Source: an uncultured Clostridia bacterium
Lineage (GTDB): Bacteria; Bacillota; Clostridia; Lachnospirales; Lachnospiraceae
Length of the DNA: 12,794 nt
Assembly: GCA_947178015.1 (NCBI GenBank)
Contig: CAMWWW010000029.1
Location: 1 to 12,794 of the forward strand
Reading direction: 5' to 3'
The translations under genes were made by a program, and so were the position numbers. Within the stretch, counting starts at the first letter, position 1. Every line of letters begins with the position of its first letter. This document shows positions 6,337-12,783 of this stretch, one piece after another. The notes beneath the pieces were generated by a model. That model made no database searches. It was not told the DNA's origin and saw nothing but the letters and a program-made list of their open reading frames with translations.

Positions 6337-6837
6337 ATGAGTGATTTATATTCGGAATGGATTGTAAAACGCAAAAAACCGTCATGGGCATTTGCGGCAA
6401 AGGTGGCGTTAATTTGCCTGACAGCAATTTTTGCTCTGCTGACAATGACAGGAATCTTTTGGTTTATGCTAATCCCAACAGTGGCTCTGGGATACTTGAC
6501 CTATCGCCTGTCCCTAAATTGGGACATGGAGTATGAATATACCTTTGTGAAGGGGGAGCTGGATATCGATAAGATTATGGCAAAGTCCAAGAGAAAGCGC
6601 TGTGTAGTCCTCAATATGGAGCAGACCGAGATTGTGGCGCCAGAAGGGGCGCACCAGCTTGATAATTTTAAAAATACTCCTTGCAAGACAATGGACTTCT
6701 CCTCCCATATTCCTGAGAATAAAAAATATGTGATGTATACCACTTACCACAATGAGATGGTGAAAATAATATTCGAGCCCAGTGAGCGTATGCTGGATGA
6801 TATGTGGAATACAGCACCAAGAAAAGTAGTGAAATAA
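6337..6837 (+). CDS. DUF6106 family membrane protein, function unknown
   Basis: A 166-residue protein that I believe is DUF6106, known to me from Lachnospiraceae only. After a basic N-terminus (VKRKKPS) there are two closely spaced hydrophobic helices (about 17-37 and 39-58), a hairpin that should leave both ends on the cytoplasmic side. The following soluble part (about 60-166) begins EYEYTFVKGELDIDKIMAKSKRKR and looks like a compact beta-rich domain of PH or bacterial PH type; that fold guess is inference. A strong AGGAGG lies 6 bases before the ATG. It has its own promoter and no clear terminator before guaB, whose promoter starts 3 bases after this stop. Its fixed place between groEL and guaB gives no functional hint. 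Confidence 0.78.
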   Translation: MSDLYSEWIVKRKKPSWAFAAKVALICLTAIFALLTMTGIFWFMLIPTVALGYLTYRLSLNWDMEYEYTFVKGELDIDKIMAKSKRKRCVVLNMEQTEIVAPEGAHQLDNFKNTPCKTMDFSSHIPENKKYVMYTTYHNEMVKIIFEPSERMLDDMWNTAPRKVVK

Positions 6838-6840
6838 CAC

Positions 6841-6869
6841 TTGACATCGGACAATATATCTGGTAGACT
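6841..6869 (+). promoter_or_regulatory. guaB promoter
   Basis: A consensus TTGACA (6841-6846) is 17 bases from TAGACT (6864-6869), which is preceded by TG plus one base (extended -10). Transcription should begin near 6876. The leader of about 40 bases is too short for a purine riboswitch. Confidence 0.85.
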
Positions 6870-6917
6870 GGATCAACTACAAAATCGAAGAATGAAAAAG
6901 AAAGAGAGGCAGAAGAA

Positions 6918-8372
6918 ATGGGTAAGATTATCGGTGAAGGCATTACTTTTGATGATGTGCTTCTTGTTCCAGCATACTCTGAGGTAATTCCGAATCAAGT
7001 TGATTTATCAACCATGCTGACAAAGAAGATTCAGCTTAATATTCCAATGATGAGCGCAGGTATGGACACTGTTACAGAACATCGCATGGCGATTGCTATG
7101 GCACGTCAGGGCGGTATTGGCGTGATTCATAAGAATATGACGATCGCACAGCAGGCGGAAGAGGTTGATAAGGTAAAGCGCTCAGAGTTTGGCGTTATTA
7201 CGGACCCATTTTCACTGTCACCGGATCATACTCTGGAGGATGCGAACAATCTGATGGCGAAGTTTCGTATTTCTGGTGTTCCAATCACAGAGGTAAAGCG
7301 TCTTGTGGGAATTATCACAAATCGCGATTTAAAGTTTGAGAAAGATTTTTCGAAAAAGATCAAGGAATCGATGACCTCGGAAGGGCTTATTACCGCGAGA
7401 GAGGGAATCACGCTGGAGGAGGCGAAGGTCATTCTTGCAAAGGCAAGAAAAGAGAAGCTTCCTATCGTAGATGAGAATTTTAATCTAAAAGGTCTGATTA
7501 CAATCAAGGATATAGAGAAACAATTAAAGTACCCATCCTCCGCAAAGGACAGCCAAGGCAGACTTCTCTGCGGCGCGGCGGTGGGTATTACGGCAAATGT
7601 TCTGGAGCGCGTGGAGGCGCTGGTGGCTGCTAAGGTCGATGTGATTGTGCTGGATTCTGCCCATGGACATTCTGCGAATGTAATTCGCTGTATAAAGATG
7701 ATTAAGGACAAGTATCCAGAGCTTCAAGTGATAGCAGGCAATGTGGCGACGGGAGAAGCGACAAAGGCGCTGATAGAAGCGGGCGTTGATGCGGTTAAGG
7801 TTGGGATAGGTCCCGGCTCTATCTGTACAACCCGCGTGGTTGCAGGGATTGGCGTCCCCCAGATCACGGCGATCATGGATTGTTATGAGGTGGCGAAGGA
7901 GTATCAGGTTCCGATAATCGCAGATGGAGGAATAAAGTATTCTGGAGATATGACGAAGGCACTTGCCGCAGGTGGTAATGTCTGCATGATGGGAAGTATG
8001 TTCGCGGGATGTGATGAAAGTCCGGGAACCTTTGAATTATATCAGGGAAGAAAGTATAAGGTATACCGCGGTATGGGCTCCATAGCAGCTATGGAGAATG
8101 GAAGCAAGGATCGCTACTTCCAGACTGATGCCAAGAAATTAGTACCTGAGGGCGTGGAAGGGCGCGTGGCTTATAAGGGAACGGTGGAGGATACCGTATT
8201 CCAGCTTATGGGCGGTTTGCGTGCCGGAATGGGATATTGTGGAGCAAAGGATATTCCAACCTTACAAAATACAGGGCGTTTTGTAAAGATATCCGCCGCA
8301 TCGCTTAAGGAAAGCCATCCGCATGACATCCATATCACAAAGGAAGCGCCTAATTATAGTGTGGATGAATAA
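6918..8372 (+). CDS. guaB: IMP dehydrogenase
   Basis: Oxidises IMP to XMP with NAD+, the committed step of guanine nucleotide synthesis, in the cytoplasm. The 484-residue length is standard. The (beta/alpha)8 catalytic domain starts TFDDVLLVPAYSEV, is interrupted by two CBS domains (about 92-205, which bind adenine or guanine nucleotides in relatives), and resumes at LLCGAAVG. The IMPDH signature VGIGPGSICTTR holds the catalytic Cys303. The DGGIKYSGD phosphate site, YRGMGS and the flap GRVAYKGTV with the catalytic Arg416 follow. All expected residues are present. AGAGG about 8 bases before the ATG is a modest ribosome site. It is monocistronic, with its own promoter and terminator. Confidence 0.98.
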   Translation: MGKIIGEGITFDDVLLVPAYSEVIPNQVDLSTMLTKKIQLNIPMMSAGMDTVTEHRMAIAMARQGGIGVIHKNMTIAQQAEEVDKVKRSEFGVITDPFSLSPDHTLEDANNLMAKFRISGVPITEVKRLVGIITNRDLKFEKDFSKKIKESMTSEGLITAREGITLEEAKVILAKARKEKLPIVDENFNLKGLITIKDIEKQLKYPSSAKDSQGRLLCGAAVGITANVLERVEALVAAKVDVIVLDSAHGHSANVIRCIKMIKDKYPELQVIAGNVATGEATKALIEAGVDAVKVGIGPGSICTTRVVAGIGVPQITAIMDCYEVAKEYQVPIIADGGIKYSGDMTKALAAGGNVCMMGSMFAGCDESPGTFELYQGRKYKVYRGMGSIAAMENGSKDRYFQTDAKKLVPEGVEGRVAYKGTVEDTVFQLMGGLRAGMGYCGAKDIPTLQNTGRFVKISAASLKESHPHDIHITKEAPNYSVDE

Positions 8373-8450
8373 AAATGGTGGTTGTTTTCTGATAGCGATT
8401 GGATTGAAAAAGCAGTAGATCCGTGAGAGGTACAGGAATAAGAATGAATA

Positions 8451-8486
8451 AAATGGGCACTTTTTATAAAGAGGTGCCCTTTTTTA
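8451..8486 (+). terminator. Rho-independent terminator of guaB
   Basis: GGGCAC (8455-8460) pairs with GTGCCC (8474-8479) over a 13-base A/T-rich loop, with A residues before and six T residues after. It lies about 80 bases after the guaB stop. Confidence 0.88.
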
Positions 8487-8498
8487 TACGCTGGGAGG

Positions 8499-8527
8499 TT
8501 GAAAAATCAATATTCTTTAGGTATAAT
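8499..8527 (+). promoter_or_regulatory. Promoter of the xth-GH13 operon
   Basis: TTGAAA (8499-8504), a 17-base spacer and a perfect TATAAT (8522-8527). Transcription should begin near 8534. That places the upstream ATG at 8545 too close to the RNA 5' end for a ribosome site, supporting the xth start at 8566. Confidence 0.9.
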
Positions 8528-8565
8528 AGAGGACAAGTACATGAATGACAGAGGGCAGGGAAAGC

Positions 8566-9318
8566 ATGAGATTGATTTCATGGAATGTAAACGGACTGAG
8601 AGCCTGTATGGAAAAGGGATTTATGGATTTTTTCCGTCAGGAGGATGCAGATATTTTCTGTATTCAAGAAAGTAAATTGCAAGAAGGACAGATTACGATG
8701 GATCTGCCCGGTTATTGGCAGTATTGGAACTATGCAGTGAAGAAAGGATATTCGGGCACTGCTGTTTTTACGAAGAGAAAGCCTGTGTCGGAGATGTTTG
8801 GGATAGGTGTGCAAGAGCATGACACGGAGGGAAGAGTGATCACTCTGGAATATGAGGATTTTTATCTAGTAACTGTGTATACACCAAATTCAAAGAGAGA
8901 GCTTACGCGTCTTGCTTACCGGATGCGATGGGAAGACTCTTTTCGGGCATACCTGACAGGGCTTACAGAGAAAAAGGGGGTAATTGTCTGCGGAGATATG
9001 AATGTGGCACATCGGGATATTGATCTGAAAAATCCAGATATTAATCATAAAAATTCTGGTTTTACCGATGAAGAGCGGGGGAAATTTGTAAGCCTTCTTG
9101 AGAGCGGCTTTATCGACACCTTCCGCTATTTTTATCCTGATAAAGCAGAGTGTTATACATGGTGGTCTTATATGCGCCAGTCAAGGGCAAAAAATGTGGG
9201 ATGGCGCATTGATTATTTTTGCGCTTCCAGATCGATGGAGGGGCGTTTGAGAGACGCTAAGATCCGATCAGAGATATATGGATCGGATCATTGTCCAGTA
9301 GAATTGATAATAGAATAG
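8566..9318 (+). CDS. xth: Exodeoxyribonuclease III / AP endonuclease
   Basis: A Mg-dependent base-excision repair nuclease that cuts 5' to abasic sites and has 3'-5' exonuclease and 3'-phosphatase activity. Its 250 residues match the Bacillus ExoA type. Visible active-site motifs are SWNVNG (Asn8), IQESKL (metal ligand Glu35), VYTPNS (Tyr105), CGDMNVAH (Asp144, Asn146), WRIDYF, and GSDHCPV with the Asp241-His242 pair; none is missing. The ATG at 8566 is preferred over 8545 because it begins the family's MRLISWNVNG start and has CAGGG about 8 bases upstream. It is the first gene of a two-gene unit: the GH13 homologue starts 21 bases downstream. The functional link between the two is not obvious. 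Confidence 0.96.
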   Translation: MRLISWNVNGLRACMEKGFMDFFRQEDADIFCIQESKLQEGQITMDLPGYWQYWNYAVKKGYSGTAVFTKRKPVSEMFGIGVQEHDTEGRVITLEYEDFYLVTVYTPNSKRELTRLAYRMRWEDSFRAYLTGLTEKKGVIVCGDMNVAHRDIDLKNPDINHKNSGFTDEERGKFVSLLESGFIDTFRYFYPDKAECYTWWSYMRQSRAKNVGWRIDYFCASRSMEGRLRDAKIRSEIYGSDHCPVELIIE

Positions 9319-9339
9319 AGAAGCAGATTGTGAGGAACG

Positions 9340-11187
9340 ATGACGAGAGAATTTGGCGACAATAATTATAACATTAAGGAAGGTCACCCGTTCCCCATGG
9401 GATTGACCAGAGAATCGGACGGCGTCAATATTTCTGTACAGGCTCCAGAGTCGGAGCCAGTAAAATTATTACTATACGGAAAGACAGCCAAGCAGAAAAA
9501 AAAGTTGATAGCGGCACTGCCATTTCCAGAATCCGGCAGAACGGGTAGAATTATCTGTATGAAGGTGGAGGGGCTGCCGGAGAAGTTTGCTTATAACTTT
9601 CAGATTGGCGATAAAGTACAGACGGACTGTTATGCCAGATATCTATTAGATAGGGAGAAGTTTGGAAAAAAAACAGAGAAAGAGAGCTGCGCGCTCTGTT
9701 TTACAGATGATTTTGACTGGGAGGGAGATAAGCCGCTAGGTACGCCGATGGAGGATACGATTTTATATCGGCTGCATGTAAGAGGATTTACAAAACATTC
9801 TTCCTCTCATGTTAAGGCAAAAGGAACCTTTGCGGGAATACGGGAGAAAATTCCATATCTGAAGGAGCTTGGCATCACAATGATAGAGCTGCTGCCTGCA
9901 TATGAATTTGAGGAAATAGCGGAGGCGGAGCGAACGAGTTCTGGCGAGCTTGCTGCAAGCTCCTCCTGTGTAAACTATTGGGGTTATACAAAAGCGTATT
10001 ATTTTTCTCCAAAGGCGTCTTATGCTGGACATAAAGAGGCGTACACAGAGCTTAAGGAATTGATTAAGGAGCTTCACAGGAATGGGATAGAGCTTTGTAT
10101 GGAGTTTTATTTTGTGCCGGGGACAAGGAAGGAATTTATTCTGGAATGTCTGCGTTACTGGGTGCTTTCTTACCATGTGGACGGTTTTCACATTAATTCA
10201 GATGTAGCCCCTATGCAGGTGCTTGCAGAAGATCCGCTGCTTGCCGCCACAAAGCTGTTTGGATTATGGTGGGATGACGGCGCCTTGCAGGCGGAGAAGG
10301 GGAGAAAACATCTAGCAGAATTCCATGATGGGTTTATGGTGGAAGCCAGAAAATTCCTAAAAGGGGATGACGGGCAGATTCAGCCGCTTATTTATCGCAT
10401 AAGTTTAAATTTTCAGGGACATACCGTAGTGAATTACATTGCCAATCATGATAGTCTGACACTTTATGACAGTGTTACCTATGAGAAAAAGCACAATGAA
10501 AAGAATGGGGAGGACAATCAGGACGGGAGAGTCTATAATTATAGCTGGAACTGTGGCGAGGAGGGAGAATCCAGAAGAAGGAAGGTGCTGGAGCGCAGGC
10601 ACAGGCAGATGAGAAATGGGCTGCTTTTGGTGTTTTTAAGTCAGGGAATACCGATGCTTCTGGCTGGAGATGAATTTGGCAGGACCAAGGGCGGAAATAA
10701 CAATGCATGGTGTCAGGACAATGAGATTTCATGGATAAATTGGAATCTAAACCAGAACAGAGCCTCTCTGCTTGCTTTTACTAAGGAGCTGATCGCTTTT
10801 CGGAAAGAGCATCGAATTTTTCATATGCCAAGCCCTCTTCGAAATATGGATTATGGGAAAAGCGGATATCCTGATATATCCTGTCACGGGACGCGCGCAT
10901 GGTATCCAGAGCCTGATACCTACAGCAGACATTTTGGAATTATGTATTGTGGGGAATATGCCAGATATATAGGAGAAAAGCCGGATCATTTCTTTTATAT
11001 CGCATTTAATTCCCATTGGGAGGTACATACATTGGCACTTCCCAAGCTTCCAAAGGGAAAATATTGGTATAAGCTTCTTTCCACAGGCGAGGGAAATGGA
11101 GATTTCTTAAAGGAAAAGCTCCTTCTGGAAAACCAGAAGGAGTATATGGCAGCGCCTAGAAGCGGAGCCATCTTAATTGGTTTATAA
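9340..11187 (+). CDS. GH13 glycogen-debranching-type protein (GlgX/isoamylase-like) with altered catalytic residues
   Basis: A 615-residue homologue of GlgX/isoamylase enzymes, which cut alpha-1,6 branches of glycogen. It has an N-terminal CBM48-like beta domain (about 15-110), a TIM barrel (about 138-490) including YRLHVRGFTKH, NYWGYTKAYYF and the GDEFGRTKGGNNNAWCQDNEISW block, and a C-terminal beta domain. The GH13 catalytic regions are changed. Region I reads MEFYFVPG (Glu255, Val259, Pro260 where DVVYNH is expected). Region II reads DGFHIN (His284 and Asn286 replacing Arg and the Asp nucleophile). Region III reads LFGLWWD (Leu309 for the acid/base Glu). Only region IV, NHD (His370, Asp371), is kept. 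It is probably inactive as a hydrolase and may bind glucan or regulate; this is inferred from by-eye alignment. GAGG precedes the ATG at normal spacing. Co-transcribed with xth. No signal peptide. Confidence 0.88.
   Translation: MTREFGDNNYNIKEGHPFPMGLTRESDGVNISVQAPESEPVKLLLYGKTAKQKKKLIAALPFPESGRTGRIICMKVEGLPEKFAYNFQIGDKVQTDCYARYLLDREKFGKKTEKESCALCFTDDFDWEGDKPLGTPMEDTILYRLHVRGFTKHSSSHVKAKGTFAGIREKIPYLKELGITMIELLPAYEFEEIAEAERTSSGELAASSSCVNYWGYTKAYYFSPKASYAGHKEAYTELKELIKELHRNGIELCMEFYFVPGTRKEFILECLRYWVLSYHVDGFHINSDVAPMQVLAEDPLLAATKLFGLWWDDGALQAEKGRKHLAEFHDGFMVEARKFLKGDDGQIQPLIYRISLNFQGHTVVNYIANHDSLTLYDSVTYEKKHNEKNGEDNQDGRVYNYSWNCGEEGESRRRKVLERRHRQMRNGLLLVFLSQGIPMLLAGDEFGRTKGGNNNAWCQDNEISWINWNLNQNRASLLAFTKELIAFRKEHRIFHMPSPLRNMDYGKSGYPDISCHGTRAWYPEPDTYSRHFGIMYCGEYARYIGEKPDHFFYIAFNSHWEVHTLALPKLPKGKYWYKLLSTGEGNGDFLKEKLLLENQKEYMAAPRSGAILIGL
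11119..11142 (-). terminator. Minus-strand terminator embedded in the GH13 coding end
   Basis: CTCCTTCTGG (11119-11128) and CCAGAAGGAG (11133-11142) form a perfect 10-bp stem with a 4-base loop. On the minus strand it is followed by CTTTTCCTTT, a U-rich tail, and lies about 50 bases beyond the stop of the ECF gene. On the plus strand there is no T-run, so it should stop only the ECF transcript. The arms encode the GH13 residues LLLENQKE. Confidence 0.65.
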
Positions 11188-11190
11188 TGC

Positions 11191-11790
11191 TTACAATAAA
11201 TTCGCTTTTTTAAGCGCAGGGCGCAGGGCGAGATAGAGGATGGATGCCACGATCACGGCAAGCACAGCATTGACAGAGGTTGTGACAGCGCTGATCTTTG
11301 CCAGTGCGGCGGAAAGATCCTGCGGCACGCCAAGGAGATACGATTTATAAAAATATCCCACGATCGGATCGGCGACAATATTGAACACCATTCCGGCAGC
11401 CGCTGAGAGAACAGTGGCGATTGCAACATAGCGCGGGGAGTGCTCGTTCTGGTTAAGTTTGCAGAGTTTGTGCGCCACAAATCCAACAATCAAGCCAATA
11501 CAAAGCTTTAAGAAAAAGGTTTTTGGGGCGCTGGTGACATAGCCGGTGGTCAGATCAGCGATGGTCATACCGATTGCACCGGCAAGTCCCCCATATAGGC
11601 CGCCAGTCAGAAGGGCAGCAAGTACGCAGAATACATTGCCCAGATGAAAGGCGGTCTTTTCTGTGCCTACCGGAATATCAATCTTAAAAAAGGTAAAACC
11701 GATATAGCAGAGTGCAGTGCACAGCGCCGCTTGCGCAAGCTTTTTGGTAAGCATATGTGGATTTGATTTACTAAGTTCAACTGTTTTCAT
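11191..11790 (-). CDS. ECF transporter substrate-binding (S) component
   Basis: A 199-residue polytopic membrane protein with about five or six hydrophobic helices (roughly 18-36, 48-65, 66-83, 88-108, 120-145, 165-190). It resembles the PF07155 group of S components. Conserved-looking landmarks are the KTAFHLGNVFCVLAALLTGGLYGGLAGAIG region (45-74) and DLTTGYVTSAPKTFFLKLCIG (79-99). S components capture vitamins or related micronutrients and pair with a shared energising module (EcfA, EcfA', EcfT), which is not encoded here, as is usual for group II systems. The substrate cannot be read from the sequence. A strong AGGAGG lies 7 bases before the ATG and is itself one arm of an inverted repeat. 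The stop is only 3 bases from the converging GH13 stop. It lies 96 bases downstream of the Sir2-like gene on the same strand, so read-through is possible. Confidence 0.88.
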   Translation of the reverse strand: MKTVELSKSNPHMLTKKLAQAALCTALCYIGFTFFKIDIPVGTEKTAFHLGNVFCVLAALLTGGLYGGLAGAIGMTIADLTTGYVTSAPKTFFLKLCIGLIVGFVAHKLCKLNQNEHSPRYVAIATVLSAAAGMVFNIVADPIVGYFYKSYLLGVPQDLSAALAKISAVTTSVNAVLAVIVASILYLALRPALKKANLL

Positions 11791-11797
11791 AATAAAA

Positions 11798-11841
11798 CCT
11801 CCTGTGTATCATTTGCTTTTATCATAGATTATACACAGGAG
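11798..11841 (-). promoter_or_regulatory. Perfect inverted repeat covering the ECF gene ribosome binding site
   Basis: CTCCTGTGTAT (11799-11809) and ATACACAGGAG (11831-11841) are a perfect 11-bp inverted repeat with a 21-base spacer. On the minus strand the second arm contains most of AGGAGG (11798-11803), 7 bases before the start codon, so an RNA hairpin would hide the ribosome site. The following GTTTTATT could also make it a weak terminator. Alternatively it is a DNA operator: a TATAAT on the minus strand (11828-11833) overlaps the first arm, although its -35 is poor. No known riboswitch class is recognised. Confidence 0.65.
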
Positions 11842-11886
11842 TGGACATTTCAAAATAGCCAATTAAAGATTATTTGACCATGCCAG

Positions 11887-12612
11887 TTATAAAATGACCT
11901 GTGGAAGTACATTACTTAACGTGTCATAAATGGTAATAGAAGCTTTTCGATCGGAATAATGCTTTTCTGTGTTAATTAAAACCAGCTCTTTGCCCTCAAA
12001 ATATTGTAAAAAGCGCTTGGCAAGATACGAATCCAAATGTGTGCCGCCGATAATTAACATATCAGCGTGGGCGATGGAGTCGGCGGCGGCCGTGACGCGA
12101 CCATTGTCAATCATATCTCCATAAAAACTGACACCGGGGCGGATGGCGCCCTGACAGTGCTCGCACTTTGGGATACCATGGCTCTCCTTGATATAAGAAG
12201 CAGGGTAGGAGGCACCGCAGCGGATACACGTATTCGAGTGAATGTTGCCATATAATTCAATTACTTTTTGATTTCCGGCAAGGCGGTGTATGCCATAGAT
12301 ATTCCGTGTAATTATGGATTTTAGCTTTCCGGCCTGTTCCAGACGAACGAGAGCATAATAGGCATCATTGGGCTTTATATCAAGGTGCAGCACCCGGTCA
12401 CGGTAATAGCGGAAGAACAGATCCGGGCGTGTGCTGTAAAACGCCGAGCTAAACAGATCCTCCGGTGAATACCGATAGGTCTGTTCGACATCATAGGCTT
12501 CTGACACATCGGTAAAATAGGGAACCCCAAGCTCACGAGTGAAGCTGATACCACTCATAAATACGATACTGTTATGGTTGAGAATTGAATTTTTTAGAAC
12601 ATCATATGCCAT
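11887..12612 (-). CDS. Sir2-like (sirtuin-fold) protein with degenerate catalytic and NAD motifs
   Basis: A 241-residue homologue of bacterial Sir2 NAD-dependent deacylases. The Rossmann-type fold outline and the zinc ribbon survive: CIRC (Cys129, Cys132) and CEHC (Cys150, Cys153), then IRPGVSFYGD and a GGTHLDSY segment corresponding to GTSL. The NAD motif GAGIS reads MSGIS (19-23). The IPDFR loop reads VPYFT (30-34). The TQNID motif reads TRNIY (102-106). The ELHGS motif with the catalytic His reads ELYGN (Tyr121). Deacylase activity is therefore doubtful; it may bind NAD-like ligands or peptides. ATG at 12612 has AGGCGGTGA about 8 bases upstream and suits the promoter; a GTG at 12639 would lie almost at the RNA start. 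A standalone gene or a unit with the ECF gene. Confidence 0.85.
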   Translation of the reverse strand: MAYDVLKNSILNHNSIVFMSGISFTRELGVPYFTDVSEAYDVEQTYRYSPEDLFSSAFYSTRPDLFFRYYRDRVLHLDIKPNDAYYALVRLEQAGKLKSIITRNIYGIHRLAGNQKVIELYGNIHSNTCIRCGASYPASYIKESHGIPKCEHCQGAIRPGVSFYGDMIDNGRVTAAADSIAHADMLIIGGTHLDSYLAKRFLQYFEGKELVLINTEKHYSDRKASITIYDTLSNVLPQVIL

Positions 12613-12651
12613 AGAATCACCGCCTTTTTGAATATTCACTTTGTTGCTTTT

Positions 12652-12680
12652 ATTATAGGAGAAAATGGGTAAAAAAGCAA
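12652..12680 (-). promoter_or_regulatory. Promoter of the Sir2-like gene
   Basis: On the minus strand, TTGCTT (12675-12680) and a perfect TATAAT (12652-12657) are 17 bases apart. Transcription should begin near 12645, giving a leader of about 33 bases. Confidence 0.82.
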
Positions 12681-12686
12681 GGAAAA

Positions 12687-12783
12687 GCGGACCCTTCCTG
12701 AAAATGATTATATAGGTTTCTTTTACGGGGAGTTATAAGTTTTTGTAAATTTTACTTACTAATCATTTTCAAGAAAGGTCCGC
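12687..12783 (-). terminator. Large hairpin with 24-nt arms, likely terminator of an upstream minus-strand gene
   Basis: Arms 12687-12710 and 12760-12783 are complementary at 22 of 24 positions; on the minus-strand RNA both mismatches become G-U pairs, so the whole arm can pair. The outer ends are GCGGACC and GGTCCGC, and on the minus strand the stem is followed directly by TTTTCC and later TTTTTT. The 49-base loop is A/T-rich. It most simply ends a gene entering from the right, just before the Sir2-like promoter. A small MITE-like element is an alternative. Confidence 0.6.

Noticed and set aside
6870..6917. Possible purine riboswitch before guaB
   Set aside because: The predicted leader is only about 40 bases, and none of the purine-aptamer conserved segments is present.
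7226..7711. 161-codon minus-strand frame inside guaB
   Set aside because: Lies wholly inside a gene with all IMP dehydrogenase motifs, has a Ser/Arg/Phe-rich composition typical of antisense reading, and lacks a ribosome site.
8545..8565. Upstream ATG for xth adding 7 residues
   Set aside because: The family N-terminus starts at 8566, and the only nearby GAGG lies before the predicted transcription start.
9763..10191. 142-codon minus-strand frame inside the GH13 gene
   Set aside because: Antisense shadow with no domain pattern; the plus-strand frame is clearly coding.
11200..11220. CGCTT...AAGCG palindrome just after the GH13 stop as its terminator
   Set aside because: Only 5 base pairs with the T-run in the loop rather than after the stem, and it lies inside the coding end of the ECF gene.
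54..12612. CRISPR array, prophage, toxin-antitoxin or defence system
   Set aside because: No spaced identical repeats, no phage or nuclease-helicase genes, and no paired small toxin/antitoxin frames were seen. Apart from the unusual GH13 and Sir2-like proteins, the content is housekeeping and small unknown families.
12613..12639. GTG start giving a 250-residue Sir2-like protein
   Set aside because: It would lie about 6 bases from the predicted transcription start with no room for a ribosome site.
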